NCBI RefSeq assembly: GCF_000429905.1
Contig: NZ_AUCT01000024.1
Span: 47,476 to 111,475, forward strand
Length of the DNA stretch: 64,000 nucleotides
Direction of reading: 5' to 3'
Source of the DNA: Desulfatibacillum aliphaticivorans DSM 15576
GTDB lineage: Bacteria; Desulfobacterota; Desulfobacteria; Desulfobacterales; Desulfatibacillaceae
Positions within the stretch are counted from its first letter, which is position 1. Every line of letters begins with the position of its first letter. The notes below the pieces were generated by a model. It was given only the letters and a program-made list of their open reading frames with translations. It searched no databases and was not told the origin of the DNA. A program made the position numbers and the translations under genes. Shown piece by piece: positions 20,742 to 28,085 of this stretch.

Positions 20742-21172
20742 CCCAGGATTTCGAACCGATCATTGTGGCTTTTTGCTGCAACCAATGAGGATATTCGGCG
20801 GCGGACCTGGCTGGGTCCATGCGACTTGAGTATCCGGCGAACATCAAAGTCATCCGGGCGCCCTGCACCGGAAAAATTGATGTCATCCATTTGTTAAGAG
20901 CCATCGAAAAAGGCGCTGACGGAGCCTACGTTGTGGGGTGCATGGAAGGGGAATGCCTATACAACAACGGCAACTTCCGTGCAAAGAAGCGGGTTCTCCA
21001 GGCCCAGAAGGTCCTGGACTCCGTGGGCATGGGCGGGCAAAGGGTGCAGATGTACAATCTGTCGTCTGCGGAAGGCCCTAAATTCGCCGCCTTCGCCAGG
21101 GAGATGACGGAAAAAATTCGCGAACTGGGTCCCAATCCCATGAAGCTGGCTAAAAAGGGCGAAGCGGCATAG
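20738..21172 (+). CDS. mvhD: MvhD-type [2Fe-2S] electron-transfer subunit containing selenocysteine
   Basis: A 144-residue protein when TGA 20786-20788 is read as Sec (residue 17). The motif is FCCNQ-Sec-GYSAADLAG, where MvhD/FrhD-like relatives have a CCNxC or CCNxU motif; the rest (VIRAPCTGKIDVIHLLRAIEKGADG, quoted here only to ALL-type core CTGKID, and GCMEGECLYNNGN) is classic MvhD. It carries a [2Fe-2S] cluster and passes electrons between HdrA and a partner enzyme, here presumably MetV/MetF. ATG 20738 overlaps the hdrA stop in ATGA, with GGAGG upstream. Conventional calling would start at 20819 and lose the cluster-binding N-terminus. Confidence 0.9.
20786..20818 (+). promoter_or_regulatory. 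In-frame UGA and bacterial SECIS-like hairpin in mvhD
   Basis: TGA is at 20786-20788. GGACC (20803-20807) pairs perfectly with GGTCC (20814-20818) around the hexaloop TGGCTG, starting 14 bases after the UGA. Spacing and a G-containing small loop resemble other bacterial SECIS elements. Confidence 0.7.
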
Positions 21173-21198
21173 CGCCTGGAAAGGAGGGGCTTTTACTC

Positions 21199-21867
21199 AT
21201 GATTGTTGCATCACCCAAACCCATGGAAGAAATTATTGACACGGTGAAGGATTGCAAAAAATTGCTGATCCTGGGCTGTAACGAGTGCGTAACGGTTTGT
21301 GAAGCCGGGGGGAAAAAGGAGGTGGGCGTCCTGGCTTCGGCCCTGCGCATGTATTTCGCCAAGCAGGGCCAGCAGATCCAGATCGACGAGAGGACCCTGG
21401 AGCGCCAGTGCGATCACGAGTACCTGGAGGAAATCCGGGATATCGCCGACACCTATGACGCCATCCTTTCTCTGGCCTGCGGAGTGGGCGTGCAGTTTAC
21501 GGCGGAAAAATATCTTTCCACCGTGGTGCTGCCCGGGGTCAACACCTGCTTTTTGGGCGCCACGGAGGAACGGGGCATGTGGACCGAAAGGTGCCAGGCC
21601 TGCGGCGCCTGCGTCCTGGCCAGGACCGGCGGCATCTGCCCCGTGTCCCGATGCGCCAAACGGGTGCTTAACGGCCCGTGCGGCGGATCCACCAAGGGCA
21701 AGTGCGAAATCAGCAAGGAAGTGGATTGCGCCTGGCAACTGATTGTGGATCGCCTGACAGCCCTGGGCAAGATGGACGAATACGAGCAGATCGCCCCTCT
21801 CAAGGACTGGTCTACGGACAGGGCCGGAGGGCCCCGAAAAGTGGTGAAGGAGGACGTGCAATCATGA
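21199..21867 (+). CDS. metV: MetV, zinc/iron-sulfur partner subunit of methylenetetrahydrofolate reductase
   Basis: A 222-residue Cys-rich protein of the MetV family (MTHFR C-terminal-domain proteins), which partners MetF in acetogens and other Wood-Ljungdahl organisms and carries Fe-S clusters from outside electrons to the MetF flavin. Cys are grouped at LGCNECVTVCEAGGKKE (about 26-35), and in the stretch CQACGACVLARTGGICPVS with CAKRVLNGPCGG (about 133-165). AAGGAGG lies before ATG 21199. It overlaps metF2 by 4 bases, indicating a coupled MetFV pair. It lies directly after mvhD, suggesting the route HdrA to MvhD to MetV to MetF. Confidence 0.9.
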   Translation: MIVASPKPMEEIIDTVKDCKKLLILGCNECVTVCEAGGKKEVGVLASALRMYFAKQGQQIQIDERTLERQCDHEYLEEIRDIADTYDAILSLACGVGVQFTAEKYLSTVVLPGVNTCFLGATEERGMWTERCQACGACVLARTGGICPVSRCAKRVLNGPCGGSTKGKCEISKEVDCAWQLIVDRLTALGKMDEYEQIAPLKDWSTDRAGGPRKVVKEDVQS

Positions 21868-22796
21868 GCCTGAACACCGAAAGCAAGCTGGAAAAAATTC
21901 TCAAGGCGGGACATCTTGCGGTTACCAGTGAATGCGGTCCTCCGCGCGGCACGAGCCTCGACAAAATCGAGGAAAAGGCCAACCTGATCAAAGACTGCGT
22001 GGACGCCATCAATGTGACGGACAACCAGACTTCCGTCACGCGCATGTGCAGTCTGGCCGCTTGCATCAAGATCAAGCTCATGGGCCTGGAGCCCGTTCTC
22101 CAGATGGTCACCCGGGATAGAAACCGCATCGCCATGCAGTCGGACATTCTGGGCGCCGCCGGATTCGGCGTGAACAACATGCTCTGCCTTTCGGGCGACC
22201 ACCAGAGCTTTGGAGACTGCGCCACAGGCCAGAACGTCCATGACCTGGACTCCATGCAACTGGTTCAGACCGTGCGCCATATGCGGGACGAAGGAAAATT
22301 TCTGGGGGGCGGAGACATCGCAGGTCCTCCCAAAATATTTGTAGGCGCGGCGGCCAACCCCTTCGCCGACCCCTTTGAGGTAAGAGTACCCAGGCTTGCC
22401 AAAAAAATCGCCGCCGGGGCTGAGTTCATCCAGACCCAGTGCATCTATAATGTGGAAAAATTTGAAAAATGGCTGGGGATCGCCAGGGATAGGGGATTGA
22501 CCGAAAAAGTATTCATCCTGGCGGGAGTAACTCCAATGAAATCAGCGGGTATGGCCCGCTACATGAAAAATCGGGTTCCCGGGATGGACGTGCCGGACGA
22601 GATTGTGAAGCGCCTTTCCGACACTCCCAAGGAGAAGCAGGCCGACGAAGGGATCAAAATTTGCATAGAAACTATGCAACGGCTGAAAGAGGTGAAAGGA
22701 GTAGCCGGATTCCATGTCATGGCAATCGAATGGGAGGAAAAGGTGCCGGAATTGGTCGAGGGCGCCGGGTTGTATCCCAGGCCCGAGGTTGATTAG
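21864..22796 (+). CDS. metF: Methylenetetrahydrofolate reductase MetF (paralog 2)
   Basis: A 310-residue MTHFR-family TIM barrel. TSECGPPRGTSLDKIEEKA opens the barrel with the usual Glu. MVTRDRNRIAMQSDILGA and NMLCLSGDHQSFGD give the folate/FAD motifs, and VFILAGVTPMKSAGMARYM a late strand. It is diverged from the first copy (MetF1), yet both keep the family pattern. AAGGAGGA lies 9 bases before ATG 21864, which overlaps the metV stop. Being coupled to MetV, this copy is the likelier genuine methylene-THF reductase. It is the last enzyme gene of the operon. Confidence 0.9.
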   Translation: MSLNTESKLEKILKAGHLAVTSECGPPRGTSLDKIEEKANLIKDCVDAINVTDNQTSVTRMCSLAACIKIKLMGLEPVLQMVTRDRNRIAMQSDILGAAGFGVNNMLCLSGDHQSFGDCATGQNVHDLDSMQLVQTVRHMRDEGKFLGGGDIAGPPKIFVGAAANPFADPFEVRVPRLAKKIAAGAEFIQTQCIYNVEKFEKWLGIARDRGLTEKVFILAGVTPMKSAGMARYMKNRVPGMDVPDEIVKRLSDTPKEKQADEGIKICIETMQRLKEVKGVAGFHVMAIEWEEKVPELVEGAGLYPRPEVD

Positions 22797-22904
22797 CCTG
22801 AACAAACCGGGCCGGGGTGCATACCAGGCCCGACATAGCCTGACCAGATCAGGCGCCGTGTTTCAGGTAGGTTGAATCTGTTCTAATTACAAGGAGGAAC
22901 ACAC

Positions 22905-23294
22905 ATGGCAAACAAAAAGAAAATTCTTGTGGTTGACGATGAGCCTGATTTCTGCGCCATAGTCAAATCTTACCTGGAAAAGGAAGGTTATGCGGTGGAA
23001 ACGGCCTATGATGGAGTCGAGGGCATTGACAAGGTCAAGGAAAGCCCCCCGGACGCCATCGTCCTGGATGTTATGATGCCCGAAAAAGACGGCTACGCCG
23101 TGTGCTCGGAGCTTAAATCCGACGAAAAGTATCAGGACATCCCCATCGTCATGCTCACGGCGGTGGCATCCCACGTCACATCCACCCGCTACTCGCATTA
23201 TGACGGCATGAGCATGGAAGCCGATGACTACATTCCCAAACCGGCCTCCGCGGAGGACATCACCGCGGCCATCAAGCGCGTACTGCCGGGCTAA
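22905..23294 (+). CDS. Stand-alone CheY-like response regulator receiver protein
   Basis: A 129-residue protein made only of a receiver domain. It has the acidic pair VVDDEPD (about residues 10-16), the phospho-acceptor in IVLDVMMPEKDG (Asp near 55), the Thr/Ser region MLTAVAS and the conserved Lys in DYIPKPA. There is no output domain, so it would act by protein contact. ACAAGGAGGAACACAC precedes the ATG. It follows metF2 by ~110 bases and may share that transcript; a link to redox or electron-transfer control is a guess. Confidence 0.9.
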   Translation: MANKKKILVVDDEPDFCAIVKSYLEKEGYAVETAYDGVEGIDKVKESPPDAIVLDVMMPEKDGYAVCSELKSDEKYQDIPIVMLTAVASHVTSTRYSHYDGMSMEADDYIPKPASAEDITAAIKRVLPG

Positions 23295-23348
23295 AACCTG
23301 ACTGCGCGCACTGTTGCTGACTAATGCCTGATCACTCAGCATTTTAAC

Positions 23349-23390
23349 CGGGGACAATCGCAGGGGCTTCGGCCTCTGCCATTTCCCCGG
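23349..23390 (+). terminator. Two-tier hairpin after the response regulator gene
   Basis: An inner stem GCAGGGGC/GCCTCTGC closed by a TTCG tetraloop (23360-23379, one G-U pair) is nested in an outer stem CCGGGGA/TCCCCGG (23349-23355 and 23384-23390). No U-tract follows, so termination would be Rho-assisted or weak. Confidence 0.6.
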
Positions 23391-23554
23391 GGAAAGAAGC
23401 CTTGTTGTTTCCCGCCTTGATCTTCCTTTGGTTGGCTTCTTTAGTAGAACGCCCAAGCACTTATTGTGTACTCTCCTGATTAAAGCCTTGTTGTTTTACA
23501 CTTCAAAGCGTGATAAAACCCGGAAAAATTCATCGCCATTTTGGAGAGACAACC

Positions 23555-24193
23555 ATGTCTGCACTGCATTGGAACGTATTTTTGTCCGCCGCCCAGCCGC
23601 CGCCCATAACGTCCCGAAAAAAAGGCCCGCCCGGGGACAAGCTCAAAATGATCTTGGGTTTGGGAACCTTTGTTTTTATCATCGCCGCGTTGATTTTTCT
23701 AAAAACCTTTGTCTTTGGGGCGTATAAAGCCCCATCCGGAAGCATGGCGCCCACGCTAGTCATCGGGGATCATTTTTTCGTCAGCAAGCTGGCATACAAA
23801 GGCAGCATCCCGGATCGGGGGGACGTAATCGTCTTTAAATATCCCATGGACGAGTCCCTGGATTATGTAAAGAGGGTCATTGCCCGGGAAGGGGAGAACG
23901 TGACCATCAATGATGGGATTGTTTACGTCAATAATAAGAGGATAAAAGAAGACTATGTGCAGTTTCTCGGCAGCGAGTATGGGATTAAGGTTCCACCGAT
24001 GCGCAATTTCGGCCCCGTGACGATTCCGCCAGGAAAGCTATTTGTGCTGGGAGACAACCGGGATTCCAGCTCCGACAGCCGTTATTGGGGATTCGTCCCC
24101 ATGGAAAATGTGAAAGGCAAGGCGCTTTTCATTTATTGGTCGGAAAACGAAGACAGGGTCCGGTCGGATAGAATCGGCGGCAAAATCCATTGA
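23555..24193 (+). CDS. lepB: Signal peptidase I
   Basis: A 212-residue membrane-anchored serine protease that removes signal peptides of secreted proteins. It has one N-terminal membrane segment (about 32-55). The catalytic Ser63 is in PSGSMAPTL, the catalytic Lys106 in LDYVKRVIAREGE, and the box GDNRDSSSDSRYWGFVP follows (about 168). ATG 23555 has GGAGAG upstream; the frame extends further to 23510 without similarity. It is separate from the preceding operon. Confidence 0.95.
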   Translation: MSALHWNVFLSAAQPPPITSRKKGPPGDKLKMILGLGTFVFIIAALIFLKTFVFGAYKAPSGSMAPTLVIGDHFFVSKLAYKGSIPDRGDVIVFKYPMDESLDYVKRVIAREGENVTINDGIVYVNNKRIKEDYVQFLGSEYGIKVPPMRNFGPVTIPPGKLFVLGDNRDSSSDSRYWGFVPMENVKGKALFIYWSENEDRVRSDRIGGKIH

Positions 24194-24325
24194 CGCTGAC
24201 GCCGTCCAGCAACTTTTACAGAGTGGAATTTACAGCGCGTCTGCGCCGTGGTATCTTGTATGTGTTAATATGCACTAATCATCTCACTCAATAAGCACCA
24301 GGCGCCTGGCCAAGGAGATTCGACC

Positions 24326-24814
24326 ATGTTGATAGCCGTAATGAGCGATAGCCACGATCATATCTTAAAGATGAAGCAAGCCGCAGCCCGCATTCGCGGG
24401 GAGGGTGCGGAAATGGTTATCCATTGCGGAGACATTGTGGCTCCGTTCATGCTGTTTGAACTGAGCAAGGTGAGCGTCCCGGTCCATGCCGTTTTCGGCA
24501 ACAACGACGGCGATCATTTTCTGCTCATGAAAGTGGCTTCCGAAGTGGGAAACATCACCTTTCACGGGCTTTTCGGCAAGGTGGACGCGGGCGGCGACCC
24601 CGTGGCTTTCACCCATTACCGGGAGGTGGCCGACGGCCTGGTCAGCAAGCAGGAGTACAACGTGGTCTGTTACGGCCACACCCACGCCCATCACGCGGAA
24701 AAAATCGGCAAGACCCTGCTTATCAATCCTGGGGAGCTTATGGGCATGCAGGGCAAGTCGGGTTTTTGCCTGGTGGAGACCAAAACGGGCGAGTTCACGG
24801 AAATTACATTATAA
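24326..24814 (+). CDS. YfcE/MJ0936-type metallophosphodiesterase
   Basis: A 162-residue calcineurin-like phosphoesterase. Metal-binding motifs occur in order: MSDSHDH (residues 6-12), HCGDIVAPF (~34), FGNNDGDH (~57) and YGHTHAHHAEKIG (~115), then LLINPGE. Small enzymes of this group hydrolyse phosphodiesters; the physiological substrate is unknown. AAGGAG lies ahead of the ATG. A bidirectional terminator follows at once. Confidence 0.92.
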   Translation: MLIAVMSDSHDHILKMKQAAARIRGEGAEMVIHCGDIVAPFMLFELSKVSVPVHAVFGNNDGDHFLLMKVASEVGNITFHGLFGKVDAGGDPVAFTHYREVADGLVSKQEYNVVCYGHTHAHHAEKIGKTLLINPGELMGMQGKSGFCLVETKTGEFTEITL

Positions 24815-24856
24815 AAAAAGCCCGCGATGGGCGTCGCAGGCTTGATTTTGGTCTTT
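24813..24856. terminator. Bidirectional terminator between convergent genes
   Basis: GCCCGCGA (24820-24827) pairs with TCGCAGGC (24834-24841) with one mismatch around a 6-nt loop. A-run 24813-24819 serves as a U-tract on the minus strand, and a T-rich tract follows on the plus strand. It serves the phosphodiesterase gene and the minus-strand secreted-protein gene. Confidence 0.8.
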
Positions 24857-24904
24857 TTTCTCAGTAGCGCCATCATGCCGTAAGAAGAAGCAAAGCAAAA
24901 GATG

Positions 24905-25255
24905 TCAATAAAGAACGGTCACTTTCGCCGACACTTTCATTTTCAAGTCCCCTATGGTGAATGTGCCGAAATCCGTGTCCGTCGTGATGGAGTCGATGCT
25001 TATCGTCGTTGGCGCGATCGTCAACTCCATGCCGTGTTGGTCTTGCGTAAAGGGGGTTGTAAAGAGTTCGGAGTTTCTTACAAGATCGCTCACTGATTCC
25101 GTGTAAACGCTGGAGGCAATATCTACCCCAGGTCCCCATCCCTGCGCGGATATCTCCGCCAGTTCCATGTCGGTAAGTTCAATTTTTTCCGCCATAGCCG
25201 GAATGGCGAGCAGCGCGCTGACCAAAAGGACAGCGCAGAACACATGTTTTTTCAT
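24905..25255 (-). CDS. Small secreted protein of unknown function
   Basis: A 116-residue protein with a clear signal peptide (KKHVFCAVLLVSALLAIP, cleavage probably after AMA, near residue 22). The mature start EKIELTDMELAEISAQGW resembles the leader-like ELxDxELxxVxAQ pattern seen in assorted small exported proteins. The rest is rich in Thr, Ile, Ser and Asp and could form beta structure (TISIDSITTDTDFGTFTIGDL). There is no Cys beyond the signal. GGAGA lies upstream of the ATG. It is alone between a terminator and repeat DNA. Function is unknown. Confidence 0.75.
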   Translation of the reverse strand: MKKHVFCAVLLVSALLAIPAMAEKIELTDMELAEISAQGWGPGVDIASSVYTESVSDLVRNSELFTTPFTQDQHGMELTIAPTTISIDSITTDTDFGTFTIGDLKMKVSAKVTVLY

Positions 25256-25312
25256 GATGTCTCCTTCAGCAGTGATGCTAATGGTAACCCGGCTATCCGC
25301 ATGTCTGTTTAT

Positions 25313-25435
25313 GGGACCCGTGGCTTTCCGTCCCTGCCTCGCAGCAGGTTTGGCTTTGTCTTTCCGCCGGCGGCTCGGCCGTCCCCCTTGTGGGGGACCC
25401 GGAGCTTTCCGTCCCTGCCTTGCGGCAGGTTTGGC
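25313..25435. repeat. Pair of 42-bp direct repeats, 81-bp period
   Basis: Two near-identical units (25313-25354 and 25394-25435) share GGGACCCG, CTTTCCGTCCCTGCC, GCAGGTTTGGC and differ at about five positions. Each unit includes a small CTGCC/GGCAG-type hairpin. They lie upstream of the small secreted-protein gene and were not seen elsewhere in the window. Confidence 0.75.
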
Positions 25436-25745
25436 AAAAAGAGACGATTGTGCATGATGGCGCTACTCAGGAAAAAGCGCTCCCGGTTCGTTGATCCGGG
25501 CGATTTGTCAAAGATCCTCAATTGCCATGTTTAGTGCGTTCAAACCCTGGTGCGTCGCCCCAAAAAATCACTGCTTTTTAGGGACATCGGAATAGGGAAG
25601 AAAAATCTTTAGGGAATTCCACAAAACGGCATATTTCAAAATAAAGTAAATATTTCTAATGGTTTGCAAATTAGATAAGATGTCAATTCGTGGAAGTTTC
25701 CGAATATTTTGAGGATATGCATGATAATATTAGTGGGGAGCCCGC

Positions 25746-25785
25746 AAAAAAAATCGGCTTTCCCTCAAAGAAGGGAAAACCGATT
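25746..25785 (-). terminator. Strong minus-strand intrinsic terminator
   Basis: AATCGG-C-TTTCCC (25752-25764) pairs with GGGAAA-A-CCGATT (25773-25785). Read on the minus strand the stem is followed by eight T. It lies about 400 bases downstream of the nitroreductase stop, in DNA without a convincing gene, and so ends either that transcript or a small RNA from 25.8-26.1 kb. Confidence 0.8.
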
Positions 25786-25879
25786 GATTTTGGCTTATGT
25801 ATTTTGAAGGATGCTTTGAACCTTTTCTCAAGGCGACGTTATTTGGCCAATTTACTCACTTATTTTCATGAGCTTTAGT

Positions 25880-26120
25880 CCATGTCCTAAGGCTGCATGC
25901 ACAAGGACACTGGGTCCCCGTTTCCGGGATAGCGTCATGATGATTGCATAACCGCCGCATCCCTACACGGGGATGACGGAGAGCGGCGGCCATAGCAAGG
26001 GGGGTATCAGCGCCTGAAGAAAGGATGCCAAGCGCCCTTCGTACTCGCGCTAACCCCAAAAAATCGTCATCCCGGCAAGGGCGATCCGCTTTTCAGGATC
26101 GCCCGCAAGCCGGGACCCAG
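25880..26120. repeat. REP-like palindromic intergenic repeats (GTCATCCCGGC type)
   Basis: At 26071-26114, CCCGGC and GCCGGG enclose the perfect stem GGGCGATCC/GGATCGCCC (26079-26087 and 26096-26104), with flanks CGTCAT and ACCCAGCG typical of dispersed bacterial repeats. A second, rearranged relative (CTGGGTCCCCGTTTCCGGG and GGGGATGACGG) lies at about 25907-25980. The 25256-26181 gap otherwise shows no gene. Confidence 0.7.
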
Positions 26121-26181
26121 CGTTTTTAACTTATCTTGGAGTGTATTTACTTGTATGAACGATGTCTGTTAATGAAAAAAA

Positions 26182-26856
26182 TCAGTCAAAGCCGACCCAG
26201 GTGGTGAGGTCGTTGGCCGAAACCCGGGAGGACTTGATGGCGTTGGCGGGGAAATCCCAGTCCGGATATCCCACGGCAACGGCCATGATGATTCGTTTTT
26301 CGTCGGGGATGCCTACGATTTGGCGCAGGGTTTTGGAGTACATGACGCCCTGGCCCTCAATGCAGGCGCCCAGGCCATTGGCCGTGCAAAGCAGGCAGAA
26401 GGTCTGCAAAAAGCAGCCGATATCCAGCAGGGGGCTGTTTTCAGGCAGGCATTTGTCGGCGACGACGATCAACGCGGCGGGAGCGTTGAAATAGCCGAAG
26501 CCCCTTTCCATCCATTTGGCCCGGCCTTCGTGGTCGTCCCGTTGAATGTCCATGAGGCGGAAAAGCTCTATGGCAAGATCCACCTGACGAGTGCGGTAAA
26601 CCGAGTCTTTAGGCCAGTCAATCAGGGCGCTTTCAGGCTCAGGAAAAACTCCGGCCCGCAGTTGCTCCAGGTTGGCTTTGCGGACCTTTTCCAGAACGTC
26701 TCCGCCCAGCATAAAACATTCCCACGGCTGGGTGTTGTTTGCCGATGGCGCCCGGCAGGCGTCCTCGAGAATGGCTGATAAAAGCTCTTTGGGGACCGGA
26801 TCCGGTAAAAAGTTCCTGATGCTTTTCCGCGCTCGCACTGCGTCCAGAATATTCAT
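26182..26856 (-). CDS. Nitroreductase-family FMN oxidoreductase
   Basis: A 224-residue nitroreductase-fold protein. ARKSIRNFLPDPVP (residues 9-22) is the FMN-phosphate binding start, and ACRAPSANNTQPWECFML (~33-50) the next FMN motif. Then comes CTANGLGACIEGQGVMYSK, and the C-terminal VGYPDWDFPANA. Such enzymes use NAD(P)H to reduce nitro compounds, quinones or flavins, and the physiological substrate is unknown. It is divergent from the SGNH-like gene at 27049, with an inverted repeat between them. Confidence 0.9.
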   Translation of the reverse strand: MNILDAVRARKSIRNFLPDPVPKELLSAILEDACRAPSANNTQPWECFMLGGDVLEKVRKANLEQLRAGVFPEPESALIDWPKDSVYRTRQVDLAIELFRLMDIQRDDHEGRAKWMERGFGYFNAPAALIVVADKCLPENSPLLDIGCFLQTFCLLCTANGLGACIEGQGVMYSKTLRQIVGIPDEKRIIMAVAVGYPDWDFPANAIKSSRVSANDLTTWVGFD

Positions 26857-26963
26857 GAAAAATGCTCCTTGGCATGAGGCGCCGCCGCAATGGCCGTTCC
26901 GGCGCCCATGTCCGTAAATTTAGTTTCTGCGAGACCCCCTCTAAGAAAACCGGACCAAACGAT

Positions 26964-26993
26964 GCCAAATCAGGTGAGTTTAATTGATTTGGC
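26964..26993. promoter_or_regulatory. Inverted repeat in the divergent nitroreductase/SGNH intergenic region
   Basis: GCCAAATCA (26964-26972) and TGATTTGGC (26985-26993) are exact complements separated by 12 bases. Placed between divergent genes, it could be an operator or an RNA hairpin at the 5' end of the plus-strand transcript. Confidence 0.5.
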
Positions 26994-27048
26994 GTCGACG
27001 TCATGGTACTAACTGCTTGGATAATTTCGATCATCTTGCCCTAAACCT

Positions 27049-28080
27049 ATGAAAAAATCAACTAAAACGCTTCTTGTTTTCCTGGTTGCAGGCTTGGCGC
27101 TGATCATTCTGGCGGAGCTTGAACTGCGCGCATTAGGCGCTTACGCAACCTGGGAGGAGCGTAACGGGGGCGAATACGTCTCCCCTTATGCGGTTCAAGG
27201 CAATTCATGGCTCATGCTCAGGCCCCCCAACACCCACATGGAGTACGCCCAGCCGGAGTTCAATTTCCCCCTTAAAACCAATTCCATGGGAATACGGGAC
27301 AAGGACCATGCGGCCGCAAAACCTTCGGGAACAAAGCGCATCATTGTACTGGGAGACTCCTTCACGGAAGGGCAGGGGGCCATATTTAAAGAATCCTGGC
27401 CCAAAGTTCTGGAGCAATCTCTGAACACGGACGGCGAGGCGTCTGTGGAAGTCATCATGGGTGGGGTAGCGGGCAGCGATCCTTTTTATTGCCGCCGCCT
27501 GCTGGAAGAACGACTGATGCAGTTTAATCCGGACCTGGTGATCCTGGCCCTCAATTCCTTTGACGTCACGGACGTCATGGCCCGGGGCGGCGAGGAACGA
27601 TTTCTTGCGGATGATAGGGTGCAATACAAGAAGACTTCGGCCTGGGAGCCCCTGTTCGCCAAAAGCAGGTTGGGGCGGCTGCTGGCCATGCGGGTTTTCG
27701 CCTGCGACTGGCTGCTTTTATCGCCCCGGGAACACATGAAGGCCAATGAAGAAGCCCGGAAAAACATTGCGGAGTTGGTGAAGGAAATGGAGCTTTCAGG
27801 AGGCAAGAACGGCTTTCAACTGGTCGTCGTCCTACAGCCTCATCTTCAGGAATTGAAAACAGGACGATACAACCAGGGCCTGAATTCCTTGGGTCAGCAG
27901 ATCACGGGGGAAAAAATTCCCGTGTGCGACGTCCTGCCGTGCATGAAAAAGCACCTGGACGCCGCCGGGACGCCTCCCGAATCGCTGTACTGGGAAAAGG
28001 ACTTTCACCCCAACGCCAAGGGCTACGCTTTGTTTGCGGACTGCATAAGGGACTGGCTTTTCTTCCAGAGCCTTCCTTGA
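27049..28080 (+). CDS. Membrane-anchored or exported SGNH-hydrolase-like protein
   Basis: A 343-residue protein with an N-terminal hydrophobic segment (TLLVFLVAGLALIILAELEL, residues 8-27) likely to be an uncleaved anchor. IIVLGDSFTEGQGAI (~98-112) is the block I Ser motif of SGNH/GDSL esterases, and EKDFHPNAKGYALFAD near residue 315 gives the block V Asp-His pair. ALNSFDVTD occupies the block III region. Related proteins act as O-acetyl-esterases/transferases on cell-surface glycans, so a polysaccharide role is plausible. The neighbouring convergent gene encodes a GT-C glycosyltransferase. The RBS is weak. Confidence 0.78.
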   Translation: MKKSTKTLLVFLVAGLALIILAELELRALGAYATWEERNGGEYVSPYAVQGNSWLMLRPPNTHMEYAQPEFNFPLKTNSMGIRDKDHAAAKPSGTKRIIVLGDSFTEGQGAIFKESWPKVLEQSLNTDGEASVEVIMGGVAGSDPFYCRRLLEERLMQFNPDLVILALNSFDVTDVMARGGEERFLADDRVQYKKTSAWEPLFAKSRLGRLLAMRVFACDWLLLSPREHMKANEEARKNIAELVKEMELSGGKNGFQLVVVLQPHLQELKTGRYNQGLNSLGQQITGEKIPVCDVLPCMKKHLDAAGTPPESLYWEKDFHPNAKGYALFADCIRDWLFFQSLP

Positions 28081-28085
28081 GGCAT

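Noticed and set aside
20819..21172. Short 117-residue MvhD starting at ATG 20819
   Set aside because: It lacks an RBS and the N-terminal Cys motif; the frame continues upstream through the TGA to an ATG that overlaps hdrA.
25690..25878. Possible 62-residue gene on the plus strand
   Set aside because: It runs across a perfect terminator hairpin, has no RBS, and its composition matches non-coding DNA.
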